Shown here: one piece after another, positions 8,667 through 17,766 of the stretch
Layout of the letters: each line of letters starts with the position of its first letter
How positions within the stretch are numbered: position 1 is the first letter of the stretch
From: Pandoraea pnomenusa
Lineage (GTDB): Bacteria; Pseudomonadota; Gammaproteobacteria; Burkholderiales; Burkholderiaceae
Direction: 5' to 3'
Length of the DNA: 64,000 nucleotides
Assembly (NCBI RefSeq): GCF_000767615.3
Contig: NZ_CP009553.3
Span: 248,001-312,000, forward strand
Translations under genes and position numbers: made by a program
Notes under the pieces: model-generated
Database searches by the model: none
What the model saw: the letters and a program-made list of their open reading frames with translations, nothing else
What the model was told of the DNA's origin: nothing

Positions 8667-9912
8667 TGCGGCGCACCTCGCGCTGGAGCGCTCCGAACTG
8701 ACCGCGTGAGGGAATCGGCGACACCACGAGCGCCCAACTGTCCCCGGGCACGTTCTTCTCGACCACCGTGTAATACGTCGCCTGTGTGCGGAAGAAGTCG
8801 GCGATGCCGTCGTGACTGATGCGATAGCTGCGTTCTCCGGCGCGAGGCAGCAGGAACACGCCGAGCGTGTAATACACGTCGCGGTCGGCGTTCACCGGCC
8901 CGGACTGCCTGTCGAGCAGCAACGTGCGCAACGTCTGCTCCGTGAGCAGGCTCGGGCGACGTATGTCGAACACGCGCCACACCTTGAGCAGGGCTCCCGT
9001 CGACATTTGCCATCCCGCGAACGGCGCGAGCAGACGCCAGTTGTCGGGCAACTGCGCGTCGGTAATGCCCAGCGGCCCGAAGATGCGCGTTTCGCAGAAG
9101 TCCTTGTACGCTTGCCCGGAGACGGCTTCGATCACCATGCCGAGCAACAGGTATGAGACGTTGGAGTAGACGAAGTCGGACTTGCCCGTGGAGTGACCGG
9201 CTTCGCCGGCGTCGAGATACTTGAAAAAGTCGGCGCTGCCACCCACGCGCCGGATTGCCAGTCCGCTGAACAGACCGTTGACGGGATCGTTGAAGCCGTT
9301 CGTCGGCAGGCCGGCGCGATGCGCGAGCAGGCGACGCACCGTGAGCTCGCGCAGCGACGGATCGAGCGGCTTGCCGTGCTGTTTCGAATAGGCGTCGAGC
9401 AAATCGCCGAGCTTCGCATCGAGCGAGAGCTTGCCCTCCTGGACGAGCAGGGCGATGCCGATGGCCGTGACCGACTTGGACAGGCTGGCGACCGGCAGGA
9501 GGGCGCCGACGTCGTCATCCGCCGTGGCGGCTTCGAGCGCGACGCCGGTATCCGACTCGGTGCGCAACCATACATGCGACAGGTTGAAGCGCTCCTTGAG
9601 TTGCGCGACGCCCTGCGCGAGGGTCGACTGCCCGATCGGCACCGCCGGTCGGATGGGCTTGGCCGGGCCGGAGGCCGGCAGCGCCACGACCACGCTGTTC
9701 TGACTCGCGGCCGGCGCGGACGAGGCGCCTTGCGAAAGCGCCGGTGTCGCGCTCGACAGGAAGACGGCGCTCAGCAGGACACGCAGGACGCCCCGGCGTA
9801 CGGACGCGGCGGACAGTCCCGTGGCGCACAGCGCGGCATGCGTGTTCTCGCGCCATGTCCGCCACGTGGTCAAACGTGCCCCTGCCGGACGGCTGTGCCG
9901 TTCGACGTACAT
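8638..9912 (-). CDS. Serine hydrolase, class C beta-lactamase/penicillin-binding protein fold, exported
   Basis: ATG 9912 is chosen because GGGGGTGA stands just before it, giving 424 residues; the frame is open to 10080 but without a better start. A long polar N-terminus leads to a hydrophobic export segment (GVLRVLLSAVFLSSATPALS). The family triad is visible: SxxK as SLSK (about residue 143-146), Y-x-N as YSN in DFVYSNVSYLLLGMVIE, and a late HDG in the KTG/HxG position. Such proteins are periplasmic esterases, D-aminopeptidases or PBP-like enzymes, and rarely true beta-lactamases. No partner gene is evident; the next gene upstream (mprF) is divergent. Confidence 0.8.
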   Translation of the reverse strand: MYVERHSRPAGARLTTWRTWRENTHAALCATGLSAASVRRGVLRVLLSAVFLSSATPALSQGASSAPAASQNSVVVALPASGPAKPIRPAVPIGQSTLAQGVAQLKERFNLSHVWLRTESDTGVALEAATADDDVGALLPVASLSKSVTAIGIALLVQEGKLSLDAKLGDLLDAYSKQHGKPLDPSLRELTVRRLLAHRAGLPTNGFNDPVNGLFSGLAIRRVGGSADFFKYLDAGEAGHSTGKSDFVYSNVSYLLLGMVIEAVSGQAYKDFCETRIFGPLGITDAQLPDNWRLLAPFAGWQMSTGALLKVWRVFDIRRPSLLTEQTLRTLLLDRQSGPVNADRDVYYTLGVFLLPRAGERSYRISHDGIADFFRTQATYYTVVEKNVPGDSWALVVSPIPSRGQFGALQREVRRIIRRARLVP

Positions 9913-10369
9913 TATTTCACCCCCCGCGCACGATACTTCGAACCGCGAATCGACTCTCTTCGGAGTCGGAATGGTTCGGTGTGCGCACGTGCCGCTTCGC
10001 GGCGTTGTCGGCATTCGAAGTTTAGGAAAAACTTCGTCTAACTGGCTAACAAAAGCCTCGCATTTTACATTAAGTTGCATATATCAAACATAAACTTCCA
10101 TAGCCTCGCGCAATCGGCCCGGCGCGGGACCGTGTGACGCGGGTCGCGCGGCGGCGGGCGCGTGCATTGCGCCGTGGCGATTCCCTCGAATCCCGAGGGA
10201 TCGGTCGCCGCCGCAGTCGCGACGAGGCCTGTCGGCAGGGCGGACGATGGTGTCGGCGGCACTGGAACAAGACCTGACACGCATCGCGGTGTAAGCTATC
10301 GTCCAGACAGCCACCCCGGGGGCGGCGTCCCGAAGCAGACGCCGTACCGGCCGCAGGATCCACCGATAG
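9913..10369. other. Intergenic region between serine hydrolase and mprF
   Basis: A 457-bp divergent intergenic region. No convincing gene. An AT-rich patch at about 10020-10100 breaks the GC-rich background and is the likely promoter area. I see no clear hexamer pair or operator. Confidence 0.5.
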
Positions 10370-13099
10370 ATGACTGAACCCTCCCACGCGCGCCCGAGCC
10401 GGCCCGCCGAAGCGCCTTCCACCGAGGTCCAGGCGATGGGCGCCGCCGGTGCCGCCGGCGTTGCCGTCGACGGCGTATCCGAACCGCTTGCCCCCGCGCC
10501 GGGGGCCGTAGAGGCCACCTGGCTTGCATTGCCCGCCCAGCTGCGCTGGTTGCGACGCGTTCCATGGAGTACCGTCCGGCCGTGGCTGATCGTGGCCGGC
10601 GTGGCGCTGCTCGGCCTGTTCGTCTTCGACGCACTGCACCACATGTTGCGGCACGTGCATTACGACGACATCGTCGCCGCCATCCACAACACCCCTGTGA
10701 CGCGCCTGGTGCTCGCCATGCTGGCAACGCTGGCGAGTTATGCCGCGCTCACCGGTTACGACATCTCCGGCTTGCGCTTCGCCGGGGCGACGGTGCGGCG
10801 CTCGACGGTGGTGCTGACTTCGTTCATCGCCTACGCCCTGGGGAACTCCGTGGGCCTCGGCGTGCTGACCGGCGGCACGGTGCGCATGCGCATGTACGCG
10901 GCCGCCGGGATCGACACCTCGAAGGTGGCGCAGGCGGTGGCATTCAACGCGGGCGCGTTCGGGCTGGGCATGACGGTGTTCGGCTCGCTCGGCATGCTGT
11001 GGGGCGCGTCGCGTGTGTCGGCGCTGGTGCCGATTCCCGCAGGGTTGTTGCAACTGGTCGCCGTGCTGCTGCTTGCCGGGTCCGCCGCGTTTCTCGCGAT
11101 GTGCGCGCGCCATCGCACCGTCTCGCTGTTCGGCCGCTGGCCCATTCCGCTGCCGCCGCTGCGTCTGGCGTTGCGCCAGTTATTGATCTCCGCCGCCGAC
11201 CTGGGCATGGCCGCCGCCGCATTGTGGTGCCTGCTGCCCGCGGGTGTGGTCGATCTGCCGACCTTCGTCGTCTTCTACGCGATTGCCATGGCCCTTGGGG
11301 TGCTCAGCCACGTCCCCGGCGGCGTGGGGGTGTTCGAGGCCGTGATTCTGCTCGCGACGAACGGCCATGCGCCGATCAGTCAGGTGGCGGGCGCGCTGGT
11401 GCTCTATCGGGGCATCTATTACCTGCTGCCGCTCATGCTCGCGGCATGCCTGCTCGCCGGATTCGAACTCCGGCAGGGGCCGGCCGCGCCGATCGGCCGC
11501 GCCGCCGTGCGGCTCTTTCCCGGCCTGCTGGCGGCACTGACGCTCGTCGCCGGGGTCATGCTGCTGATCTCCGGCGTGACGCCGGCCACGCGCGAGGCGG
11601 AAGACTTCCTGCGCCGCCATGTGCCGCTGTTCCTGGTCGAGGTGTCGCACCTGCTCGGCAGCGTGGCGGGGCTGTGCATGCTGTTTCTGGCGCGCGGACT
11701 GTTGCACCGGCTCGACGCCGCCTGGTGGGGTTCGCTCGCGTTGACGGTCATCGCCGCCGTGCTGGCGATTCCGAAGGGGATCGCACTGTCGGAATGCTTC
11801 GTGCTGGCGGTGCTGGCCACGTTGCTGCTCGTCTCGCGCAAGCAGTTCGACCGTCGCTCGTCGCTCTTCACACAGACGTTCGAGCCGGGATGGATCATCG
11901 CGGTGCTCTCGGTGCTGGGCGCCTGTACCTGGCTCATGTTCATGTCCTACCGGCGCGTGGGCTACGCGAACCAATTGTGGTGGCAGTTCACGTTCGGCGG
12001 TGACGCACCTCGTTCGATGCGTGCGCTGATGGTGGTGGCCGTGATCGGGCTCGGGCTGTCGCTGTGGCAACTGCTGCGTCAGTCGCCCGGCGCCATCGTG
12101 CCCGCGAGCGAAGACGAACTCGCGCGTGCGCGCGCCGTCATCCGCAAGCAGCCGGCCGCGGACGCCTGCCTGGCGCTCATGGGTGACAAGAGCTTCCTGT
12201 TCTCGCCGTCGGGCAACGCCTTCATCATGTACGCGAAGCATCGTCGCTCATGGGTGTCGCTCTCGGACCCGGTGGGCGATCAGAAGGAGTGGCCCGAGCT
12301 GATCTGGCGCTTCATCGAACTGGCCGACGCGCACGGTGGGCGGGCGGCGTTTTACAAGACGCGTCCGCAGGCGCTGCCGCTGTACATCGACGCGGGCCTG
12401 CGCGCCTACAAGCTCGGCGAAGAGGCGTTCGTTTCGCTGCCGGAGTTCGGCCTGCAGGGCTCGCGCCGTGCGAATCTGCGCCATGGGGTCGCGCGCGGCG
12501 AGCGCGAAGGTCTCACGCTGGAGATCGTGCCGCCGGAAGCCGTGGCGCCGTATCTGGAAGAAATGCGACGGGTGTCGAACGCCTGGCTCGCACGCCAGCA
12601 CACGCGCGAAAAGGGCTTCTCGCTTGGTGCGTTCACCGAGGCGTATGTGTCGCGCCAGCCGGTCGCGCTGGTGCGACGTGAATCGCGCCTCGTGGCATTT
12701 GCCACGCTGATGTGCCCGGATGTGCAGCGCATCGAGGCGAGCATCGACCTGATGCGCCAGGTGCCCGACGCGCCGCCGGGCACCATGGACTTCCTGTTCG
12801 CGAAGCTGATGCTGCATTTCAAGGATCAGGGGTATCAGCGCTTCGGGCTGGGCATGGCGCCGATGTCCGGCATGGAGACGCATCAACTCGCGCCCCGCTG
12901 GCATCGCTTCGGGCGCATGATGTTTGCGCATGGCGCACGCTTCTACAACTTCCGTGGGCTGCGCAGTTTCAAGGACAAATTCGATCCGCAGTGGGAGGCG
13001 CGCTATCTGATGACGCCGGGCGGCATCGCGCCGATGCTCACGCTCGCCGACGTGGCGGCGCTCGTGGGAGGCGGCTGGAAAGGGATGATTACGAAATGA
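10370..13099 (+). CDS. mprF: Bifunctional lysylphosphatidylglycerol flippase/synthetase MprF
   Basis: This is a 909-residue protein. After a polar N-terminus of about 55 residues, the first ~560 residues hold roughly 14 membrane segments forming the flippase (GYDISGLRFAGATVRRSTVV, GVLTGGTVRMRMY, HVPGGVGVFEAVILLA). The cytosolic C-terminal ~310 residues are the DUF2156 aminoacyl transferase (FLFSPSGNAFIMYAKHRRSW, ADAHGGRAAFYKTRPQALPL, FGLGMAPMSGM), which moves an amino acid from aminoacyl-tRNA to phosphatidylglycerol. The cationic lipid lowers sensitivity to antimicrobial peptides and acid. The stop overlaps the acvB-type gene by 4 nt, so both are one operon, as in lpiA-atvA of rhizobia. Whether lysine or another amino acid is used cannot be told here. 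Confidence 0.92.
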   Translation: MTEPSHARPSRPAEAPSTEVQAMGAAGAAGVAVDGVSEPLAPAPGAVEATWLALPAQLRWLRRVPWSTVRPWLIVAGVALLGLFVFDALHHMLRHVHYDDIVAAIHNTPVTRLVLAMLATLASYAALTGYDISGLRFAGATVRRSTVVLTSFIAYALGNSVGLGVLTGGTVRMRMYAAAGIDTSKVAQAVAFNAGAFGLGMTVFGSLGMLWGASRVSALVPIPAGLLQLVAVLLLAGSAAFLAMCARHRTVSLFGRWPIPLPPLRLALRQLLISAADLGMAAAALWCLLPAGVVDLPTFVVFYAIAMALGVLSHVPGGVGVFEAVILLATNGHAPISQVAGALVLYRGIYYLLPLMLAACLLAGFELRQGPAAPIGRAAVRLFPGLLAALTLVAGVMLLISGVTPATREAEDFLRRHVPLFLVEVSHLLGSVAGLCMLFLARGLLHRLDAAWWGSLALTVIAAVLAIPKGIALSECFVLAVLATLLLVSRKQFDRRSSLFTQTFEPGWIIAVLSVLGACTWLMFMSYRRVGYANQLWWQFTFGGDAPRSMRALMVVAVIGLGLSLWQLLRQSPGAIVPASEDELARARAVIRKQPAADACLALMGDKSFLFSPSGNAFIMYAKHRRSWVSLSDPVGDQKEWPELIWRFIELADAHGGRAAFYKTRPQALPLYIDAGLRAYKLGEEAFVSLPEFGLQGSRRANLRHGVARGEREGLTLEIVPPEAVAPYLEEMRRVSNAWLARQHTREKGFSLGAFTEAYVSRQPVALVRRESRLVAFATLMCPDVQRIEASIDLMRQVPDAPPGTMDFLFAKLMLHFKDQGYQRFGLGMAPMSGMETHQLAPRWHRFGRMMFAHGARFYNFRGLRSFKDKFDPQWEARYLMTPGGIAPMLTLADVAALVGGGWKGMITK

Positions 13100-14826
13100 C
13101 GGGGAAGACGATGGCGACGCATGGCAGCGCAGACAGCAGGTACGCGGGCCGGCATCGTTTCGGGAAGACGGGTGTCGCCCGTCTGGCGCGGCATCTCGCG
13201 GCGGGCGTGCTGGGGTGGTCGGCGGCGATGGCACCGGTTACCGCGCGGGCGCAGACGGCGCCCCTGGCGCCGGAGCATCGCCCCAATCTGCTTCGCCCCG
13301 CGCCGAAGGCGGGGCCGGCCGCGCAGCCGCCTGCGGCGGCTTCGAGCGTGCCCTCGCCGGTGATGCCGCAGGCTGCGGCCGCCGCCGCGGGGGCGGCGGC
13401 CTTCCGTGGCGCGGGCAACGCCACGCCGGAAATCATGACCCACGGGCGCTTCGAGAACGTGCCGATCTTCCGGCCGGACGGCGAGCCGAATGCCACCGTG
13501 CTGTTCTTCTCGGACGATGACGGCTGGACGCCGCGTGCCGAACGCATGGCCCGCGCGCTCGCGGAAACCGGCGCGTTGGTGGCGGGCATCGACACCGCGC
13601 GCCTGATGGCGAACTACACGAAGGACGACATCGCGTGCGTCTACGCCGCGGGCGATCTCGACAACTTCGGCCGCTGGGTCGAGGCGGCCGTGAAGCTGCC
13701 GGGCTACACGCCGCCGATTCTCGTGGGCGACGGCGTGGGCGGCACGTTCGCGTACGCCATGCTCGCGCAGGCGGGCAGCGACACGTTCTCGGGCGCGCTG
13801 TCCGTCGACTTCTGCCCGGTGCTGCCGATGTCGCGGCCGCTATGCCAGGGCGAAGGCGTGCATTTCGGACGCGGCGTCACGCACACCGCCGGAGGCGCGC
13901 CCATGAGGCTGCTGCCCGCTCCGGTGATGAGCGCGCCGTGGCTGGCGATGGGCGGCCCGGCAGGCGGGCCGTACGCGCGCGCGCCGCGGTGCCCCGACCA
14001 CGTGGCGCAGGCGTTCGCCGCGCGCACGCCCAATGCGAACTGGCTCGTGGGCGGCCTGGCCGGCAGCCTTGGCGCGATGGACACCTCGGGCACGACGCCG
14101 ACGCCGGTGCTCGCCGACTGGGTGACGCAATACAAGAACGCCTTTCGCCGGCTGAACGCGCATCACGTGGCCGGCACGGCCCGCCCGCCCGCGGCCGTGG
14201 CGGACCTGCCGGTGATCGAAGTGCCTGCCACCGGCAAGCCCGACGCGAACCTGGCCGACACCTTCGCCATTCTCCTGTCGGGCGACGGCGGCTGGGCGGG
14301 ACTCGATCGCGACGTGGCGGGCGCGCTCTCGGCGCACGGCATTCCGGTGGTGGGCGTCGATTCGCTGCGCTATTTCTGGTCGGCGCGTACCCCCGCATCG
14401 GGGGCGCTCGACATCGACCGTCTCATGCGCTTCTATCAAACGCGCTGGAACAAGAAGCGCGTGATCCTCGTGGGGTATTCGCAAGGCGCCGACGTGCTGC
14501 CGTTCATGGTCAACCGGTTGCCGCCGGGCGGGCGCGAGCGCGTGGCGCTGCTCGTACTCATGGGGCTCGGGCAGAAAGCCGACTTCGAATTCCGCATGAC
14601 CAACTGGGTCATGTCGAGCCAGAACGGCCTGCCGATCCGCCCGGAAGTCGAACGCCTGCCCGACGGCATGGCGATGTGCATCTATGGCGCCGACGAGGAC
14701 GACAGCAACTGCCCCGGACTCGATCCCCGGCGCGTTCAGGTCGTGAAGATGCCGGGCGGACACCATTTCGACGGCAACTACACGGCGCTGGCCGACAAGA
14801 TTCTCCAGGGCGTCGCGCGCCGCTGA
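13096..14826 (+). CDS. acvB: AcvB/VirJ family periplasmic hydrolase (probable lysyl-PG hydrolase)
   Basis: This is a 576-residue protein starting in the ATGA overlap with mprF. A signal peptide is visible (GVARLARHLAAGVLGWSAAM ending near ARAQ). Two similar alpha/beta-hydrolase halves follow: the first around VLFFSDDDGWTPRAERMARA, the second around FAILLSGDGGWAGLDRDVAG with the nucleophile elbow GYSQG (ILVGYSQGADVLPFM) and a late HHF. In Agrobacterium AcvB hydrolyses the lipid made by its MprF/LpiA partner. Coupling to mprF here predicts the same job, turning over aminoacyl-PG in the periplasm. Confidence 0.87.
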   Translation: MTGKTMATHGSADSRYAGRHRFGKTGVARLARHLAAGVLGWSAAMAPVTARAQTAPLAPEHRPNLLRPAPKAGPAAQPPAAASSVPSPVMPQAAAAAAGAAAFRGAGNATPEIMTHGRFENVPIFRPDGEPNATVLFFSDDDGWTPRAERMARALAETGALVAGIDTARLMANYTKDDIACVYAAGDLDNFGRWVEAAVKLPGYTPPILVGDGVGGTFAYAMLAQAGSDTFSGALSVDFCPVLPMSRPLCQGEGVHFGRGVTHTAGGAPMRLLPAPVMSAPWLAMGGPAGGPYARAPRCPDHVAQAFAARTPNANWLVGGLAGSLGAMDTSGTTPTPVLADWVTQYKNAFRRLNAHHVAGTARPPAAVADLPVIEVPATGKPDANLADTFAILLSGDGGWAGLDRDVAGALSAHGIPVVGVDSLRYFWSARTPASGALDIDRLMRFYQTRWNKKRVILVGYSQGADVLPFMVNRLPPGGRERVALLVLMGLGQKADFEFRMTNWVMSSQNGLPIRPEVERLPDGMAMCIYGADEDDSNCPGLDPRRVQVVKMPGGHHFDGNYTALADKILQGVARR

Positions 14827-14983
14827 CACCGGCGCCGGCGTCGCGGCTTTGCGCCTTGCCTTCCGTGCGGGCGCTCCGTACACTTCGCCCAGTTTTCCGT
14901 CACCCCGCAGCGCGGCCGCGCGCGGGGCGGGCGAGCCGCGCGTACGGCACAGAACGACACGACAATCACAGGAGAGGATCGAT

Positions 14984-16291
14984 ATGGCAGAGGGTTACTT
15001 CCCGCAGTGGCGGCAACAGGACACGGCGTCGGGACGCGTGATCGCCCCCGACGAGCGTCTGCCCTGGCCCCAGACCATCGCCATGGGCGTTCAGCACGTC
15101 GTCGCCATGTTCGGCTCGACAGTGCTCGCCCCGCTGCTCATGGGCTTCGACCCGAACCTCGCGATCTTCATGTCGGGTATCGGCACGTTGCTGTTCTTCG
15201 TGCTCGTAGGCGGGCGCGTGCCGAGCTATCTCGGTTCGAGCTTCGCCTTCATCGGCCTGGTCATCTCGGTGACGGGGTACGCCGGCAGTGGCCCGAACAT
15301 GAATGTTCCGGTGGCGCTCGGCGGCATCATCGCGTGCGGTGTGCTGTACGCGATCATCGGTCTGATCGTGATGGCGGTGGGCACGCGCTGGATCGAGGCG
15401 CTCATGCCGCCGGTCGTCACGGGGGCCGTGGTGGCGGTGATCGGCCTGAACCTGGCGCCGGTGGCGGTCAAGGGCGTTTCGGCCACGAACTTCGATACCT
15501 GGATGGCGCTCGCGACGGTGCTGTGCGTGGGGCTGGTGGCCGTGTTCGCGCGCGGCATGGTGCAGCGTCTGTTGATTCTGGTGGGGCTGCTGCTCGCGTA
15601 CGTGCTCTACGCCGTGCTGACCAACGGCATGGGCCTTGGCAAGCCGATCGACTTCTCCGTCGTGGCCAATGCCGCGTGGTTCGGCATGCCGCATTTCGCT
15701 GCCCCCGTGTTCAAGCCGGAGGCGATGGTGCTGCTCGCACCCATCGCCATCATTCTGGTGGCCGAGAATCTGGGGCACATCAAGGCCGTGAGCGCGATGA
15801 CCGGCCAGAACCTCGACCGCTACATGGGCCGCGCCTTCCTCGGCGACGGGCTCGCGACGATCGTCTCGGGCAGCGTGGGCGGCACGGGCGTGACCACGTA
15901 CGCCGAGAACATCGGCGTGATGGCCGTCACGAAGATCTATTCGACGCTGGTGTTCGCCGTGGCGGCGGTGATCGCCCTGGTGCTGGGCTTCTCGCCGAAG
16001 TTCGGCGCGATCATCCAGACGATCCCGGGCCCGGTGCTCGGCGGTGTGTCGATTGTCGTGTTCGGTCTGATCACGGTGGCCGGCGCGCGCATCTGGGTGC
16101 AGAACAAGGTCGACTTTTCGGATAACCGCAACCTGATCGTGGCGGCGGTCACGCTGGTGCTCGGCGCCGGTGACTTCACGCTGAAGTTCGGGGCGTTCTC
16201 GCTCGGCGGCATCGGTTGCGCCACGTTCGGCGCCATCATCCTGTACGCGCTGCTGCGCGGACGCGGCAAGTCGACGCCGGCGGCCATGTAA
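14984..16291 (+). CDS. uraA: Nucleobase:cation symporter-2 family permease, UraA-like
   Basis: This is a 435-residue protein; ATG 14984 follows GGAGAGG by a good distance. It opens with LPWPQTIAMGVQHVVAMFGS and has about 14 membrane segments. It carries the NCS2 hallmarks: the Gln-His pair in the first helix, the PSYLGSSFAFIG motif and the substrate-site segment LVAENLGHIKAVSAMTGQNL. Such proteins import uracil with a proton; RutG-type specificity is possible. It ends before a strong bidirectional terminator. Confidence 0.85.
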   Translation: MAEGYFPQWRQQDTASGRVIAPDERLPWPQTIAMGVQHVVAMFGSTVLAPLLMGFDPNLAIFMSGIGTLLFFVLVGGRVPSYLGSSFAFIGLVISVTGYAGSGPNMNVPVALGGIIACGVLYAIIGLIVMAVGTRWIEALMPPVVTGAVVAVIGLNLAPVAVKGVSATNFDTWMALATVLCVGLVAVFARGMVQRLLILVGLLLAYVLYAVLTNGMGLGKPIDFSVVANAAWFGMPHFAAPVFKPEAMVLLAPIAIILVAENLGHIKAVSAMTGQNLDRYMGRAFLGDGLATIVSGSVGGTGVTTYAENIGVMAVTKIYSTLVFAVAAVIALVLGFSPKFGAIIQTIPGPVLGGVSIVVFGLITVAGARIWVQNKVDFSDNRNLIVAAVTLVLGAGDFTLKFGAFSLGGIGCATFGAIILYALLRGRGKSTPAAM

Positions 16292-16326
16292 CGGGCTAAC
16301 GGGCGGCACCCGCGACGCGGCCCCCA

Positions 16327-16359
16327 CGGCACGACGATTACGTCGTGCCGTTTTTTTTT
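16327..16359. terminator. Bidirectional intrinsic terminator between uraA and lysR
   Basis: Perfect 10-bp stem CGGCACGACG / CGTCGTGCCG (16327-16336, 16341-16350) with loop ATTA, followed by nine T. The LysR stop codon (16358-16360 on the minus strand) lies inside the T tract. Confidence 0.92.
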
Positions 16360-17428
16360 ATGCCGATGGCGATGTTCGGGTTGCCGGAGGCGTTCGCATC
16401 CCGCACACCGTGCGTTTGATGGGTGTCGCATGCTTCGTGAGTGTCGGGCGTGTCGGGCGTGTCGGGCGTGTCGGGCGTGTCGGGCGTGTCGGGCGTGCCG
16501 GGCGTGCCGGGCGTGCCGGGCGTGTCGAAGGGGGGCCGGTGTCTGCACCCGGCGCCTGAAGATGCTCGAGCAACTGGCGTGCATGGACGGGCAGGGCGTC
16601 GCGCTCGCGCACGCACAGCACCAGCGTGCGCAGCGCCCACGGGTCGCACAGCGGCACGATGCCGATGCCCAGCGTGGCGCAGCGGCGCGCGGCGTTGAGC
16701 GGCACGATGCCCAGCGCGGCGCCGGCCGCCACGGCGCGACACAGACTGTCGAAGTCGCGCAGGCGCAGGCGGTAGCGCAAGGGGCGTCCGGCCTGCTTCG
16801 CATGGCCGTCGAGATGCTCGGCCAATGCGCTTGGCTCCGGCAGGCCGATGAATTCCTCGTCGAGCACGTCAATGAAGTTGAGTGCTTGCCGTGTGGCCAG
16901 CGCGTGGCCCGGCGGCGTGACGACGACCAGCCGGTCCTGACGGAAGGGCACGGTCTCGAGGCCGGTGAGCTCTATCCAGTCGGAGACCACGCCGACGTCC
17001 GCCGCGCCCTCGAGCACGGCTTGCACGACCGCCGGGCTGGTCTGCTCGCGCAGCGAGATTTCCACGTTCGGATGGTTGGCGAGAAAGGCCCCGAGCAAGT
17101 CGGGCAGGAATTCCGACATGGCGACCGTGTTGGAGGCGATGCGCACGTTGCCCTTGAGACCCGCGGCGTATTCGCCCAGCTCGCCGCGCATCTGCTCGAT
17201 CTGCGCGAGCACGCGGCGAGCGTGGGCGAGCAGGGCGCGTCCGGCAGGCGAGGGAATCACCCCCTGCCGATGGCGCTCGAACAACGCCACGCCCAGCGTC
17301 TCCTCCAGCCCCCGGATGCGAGCGCTGGCGGAAGCGAGCGTGAGATGGGCGCGCTCGGCGCCGCCCGTGATACTGCCGGCATCGGCCACCAGCAGGCACA
17401 AACGCAAATCGGTCAGGTCGAATCGCAC
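16358..17428 (-). CDS. LysR family transcriptional regulator with repeat-derived C-terminal tail
   Basis: GTG 17428 starts the protein (356 residues) right at the winged HTH (VRFDLTDLRLCLLVADAGSI, HLTLASASARIRGLEETLGV), as usual for LysR proteins; the frame is open to 17524 but the extra residues do not look like family sequence. The effector-binding domain ends near RERDALPVHARQLLEHL. After it comes an unusual tail of about 60 residues dominated by Arg-Pro-Ala/Arg-Pro-Thr triplets, written by a 9-bp tandem DNA repeat. The stop codon is inside the terminator T tract. Target genes are unknown; uraA is convergent and rhlE divergent. Confidence 0.85.
   Translation of the reverse strand: MRFDLTDLRLCLLVADAGSITGGAERAHLTLASASARIRGLEETLGVALFERHRQGVIPSPAGRALLAHARRVLAQIEQMRGELGEYAAGLKGNVRIASNTVAMSEFLPDLLGAFLANHPNVEISLREQTSPAVVQAVLEGAADVGVVSDWIELTGLETVPFRQDRLVVVTPPGHALATRQALNFIDVLDEEFIGLPEPSALAEHLDGHAKQAGRPLRYRLRLRDFDSLCRAVAAGAALGIVPLNAARRCATLGIGIVPLCDPWALRTLVLCVRERDALPVHARQLLEHLQAPGADTGPPSTRPARPARPARPTRPTRPTRPTRPTRPTLTKHATPIKRTVCGMRTPPATRTSPSA
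16441..16530 (+). repeat. 9-bp tandem repeat, nine full units plus a partial one
   Basis: Unit GTGTCGGGC repeated six times, then GTGCCGGGC three times, then GTGTCGAAG. It lies inside the LysR gene and, read on the minus strand, encodes Arg-Pro-Thr/Arg-Pro-Ala triplets. Being a multiple of three, copy-number change keeps the frame. Confidence 0.95.
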
Positions 17429-17766
17429 GGTAGGGGCGTTGGCGCAACGGCGGTTGGGGCAATGACGTGAGTGTAGCGGCTCGCGCATGTCCGGGGTGCG
17501 GGCAGGCGTTTCTCCGGCGCTCACTGACTTGCGGATGGCCGCATGGTAAACTACGTGCTTTCAAGACACGGCCGTACCCGCGACGGCCTCGCCCGCCAAG
17601 CCACTTGTTTCTCATTCCCCGGCGGGTCGTCTTGCCGGCGTCTTCAGGCGCGTCGCCCACATGAGCGTGACGCCCGTTGCACGCCCGACGCGGGCATTCC
17701 ATCAAGAACAAACAACATCGATACGCGCGGGGACACACATCGTGGAGTCCGCGCATTGGTCTATAT
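17429..17766. other. Long leader/intergenic region before rhlE
   Basis: 338 bp without a gene. A possible promoter is CTGACT and TAAACT with 17 nt between them near 17524-17552, which would leave an untranslated leader of about 200 nt before rhlE. Long leaders are common in cold-induced RNA helicase genes; that regulation here is only inference. Confidence 0.35.

Noticed and set aside
16441..16530. Possible CRISPR array
   Set aside because: Units are 9 bp and directly adjacent with no spacers; it is a coding tandem repeat.
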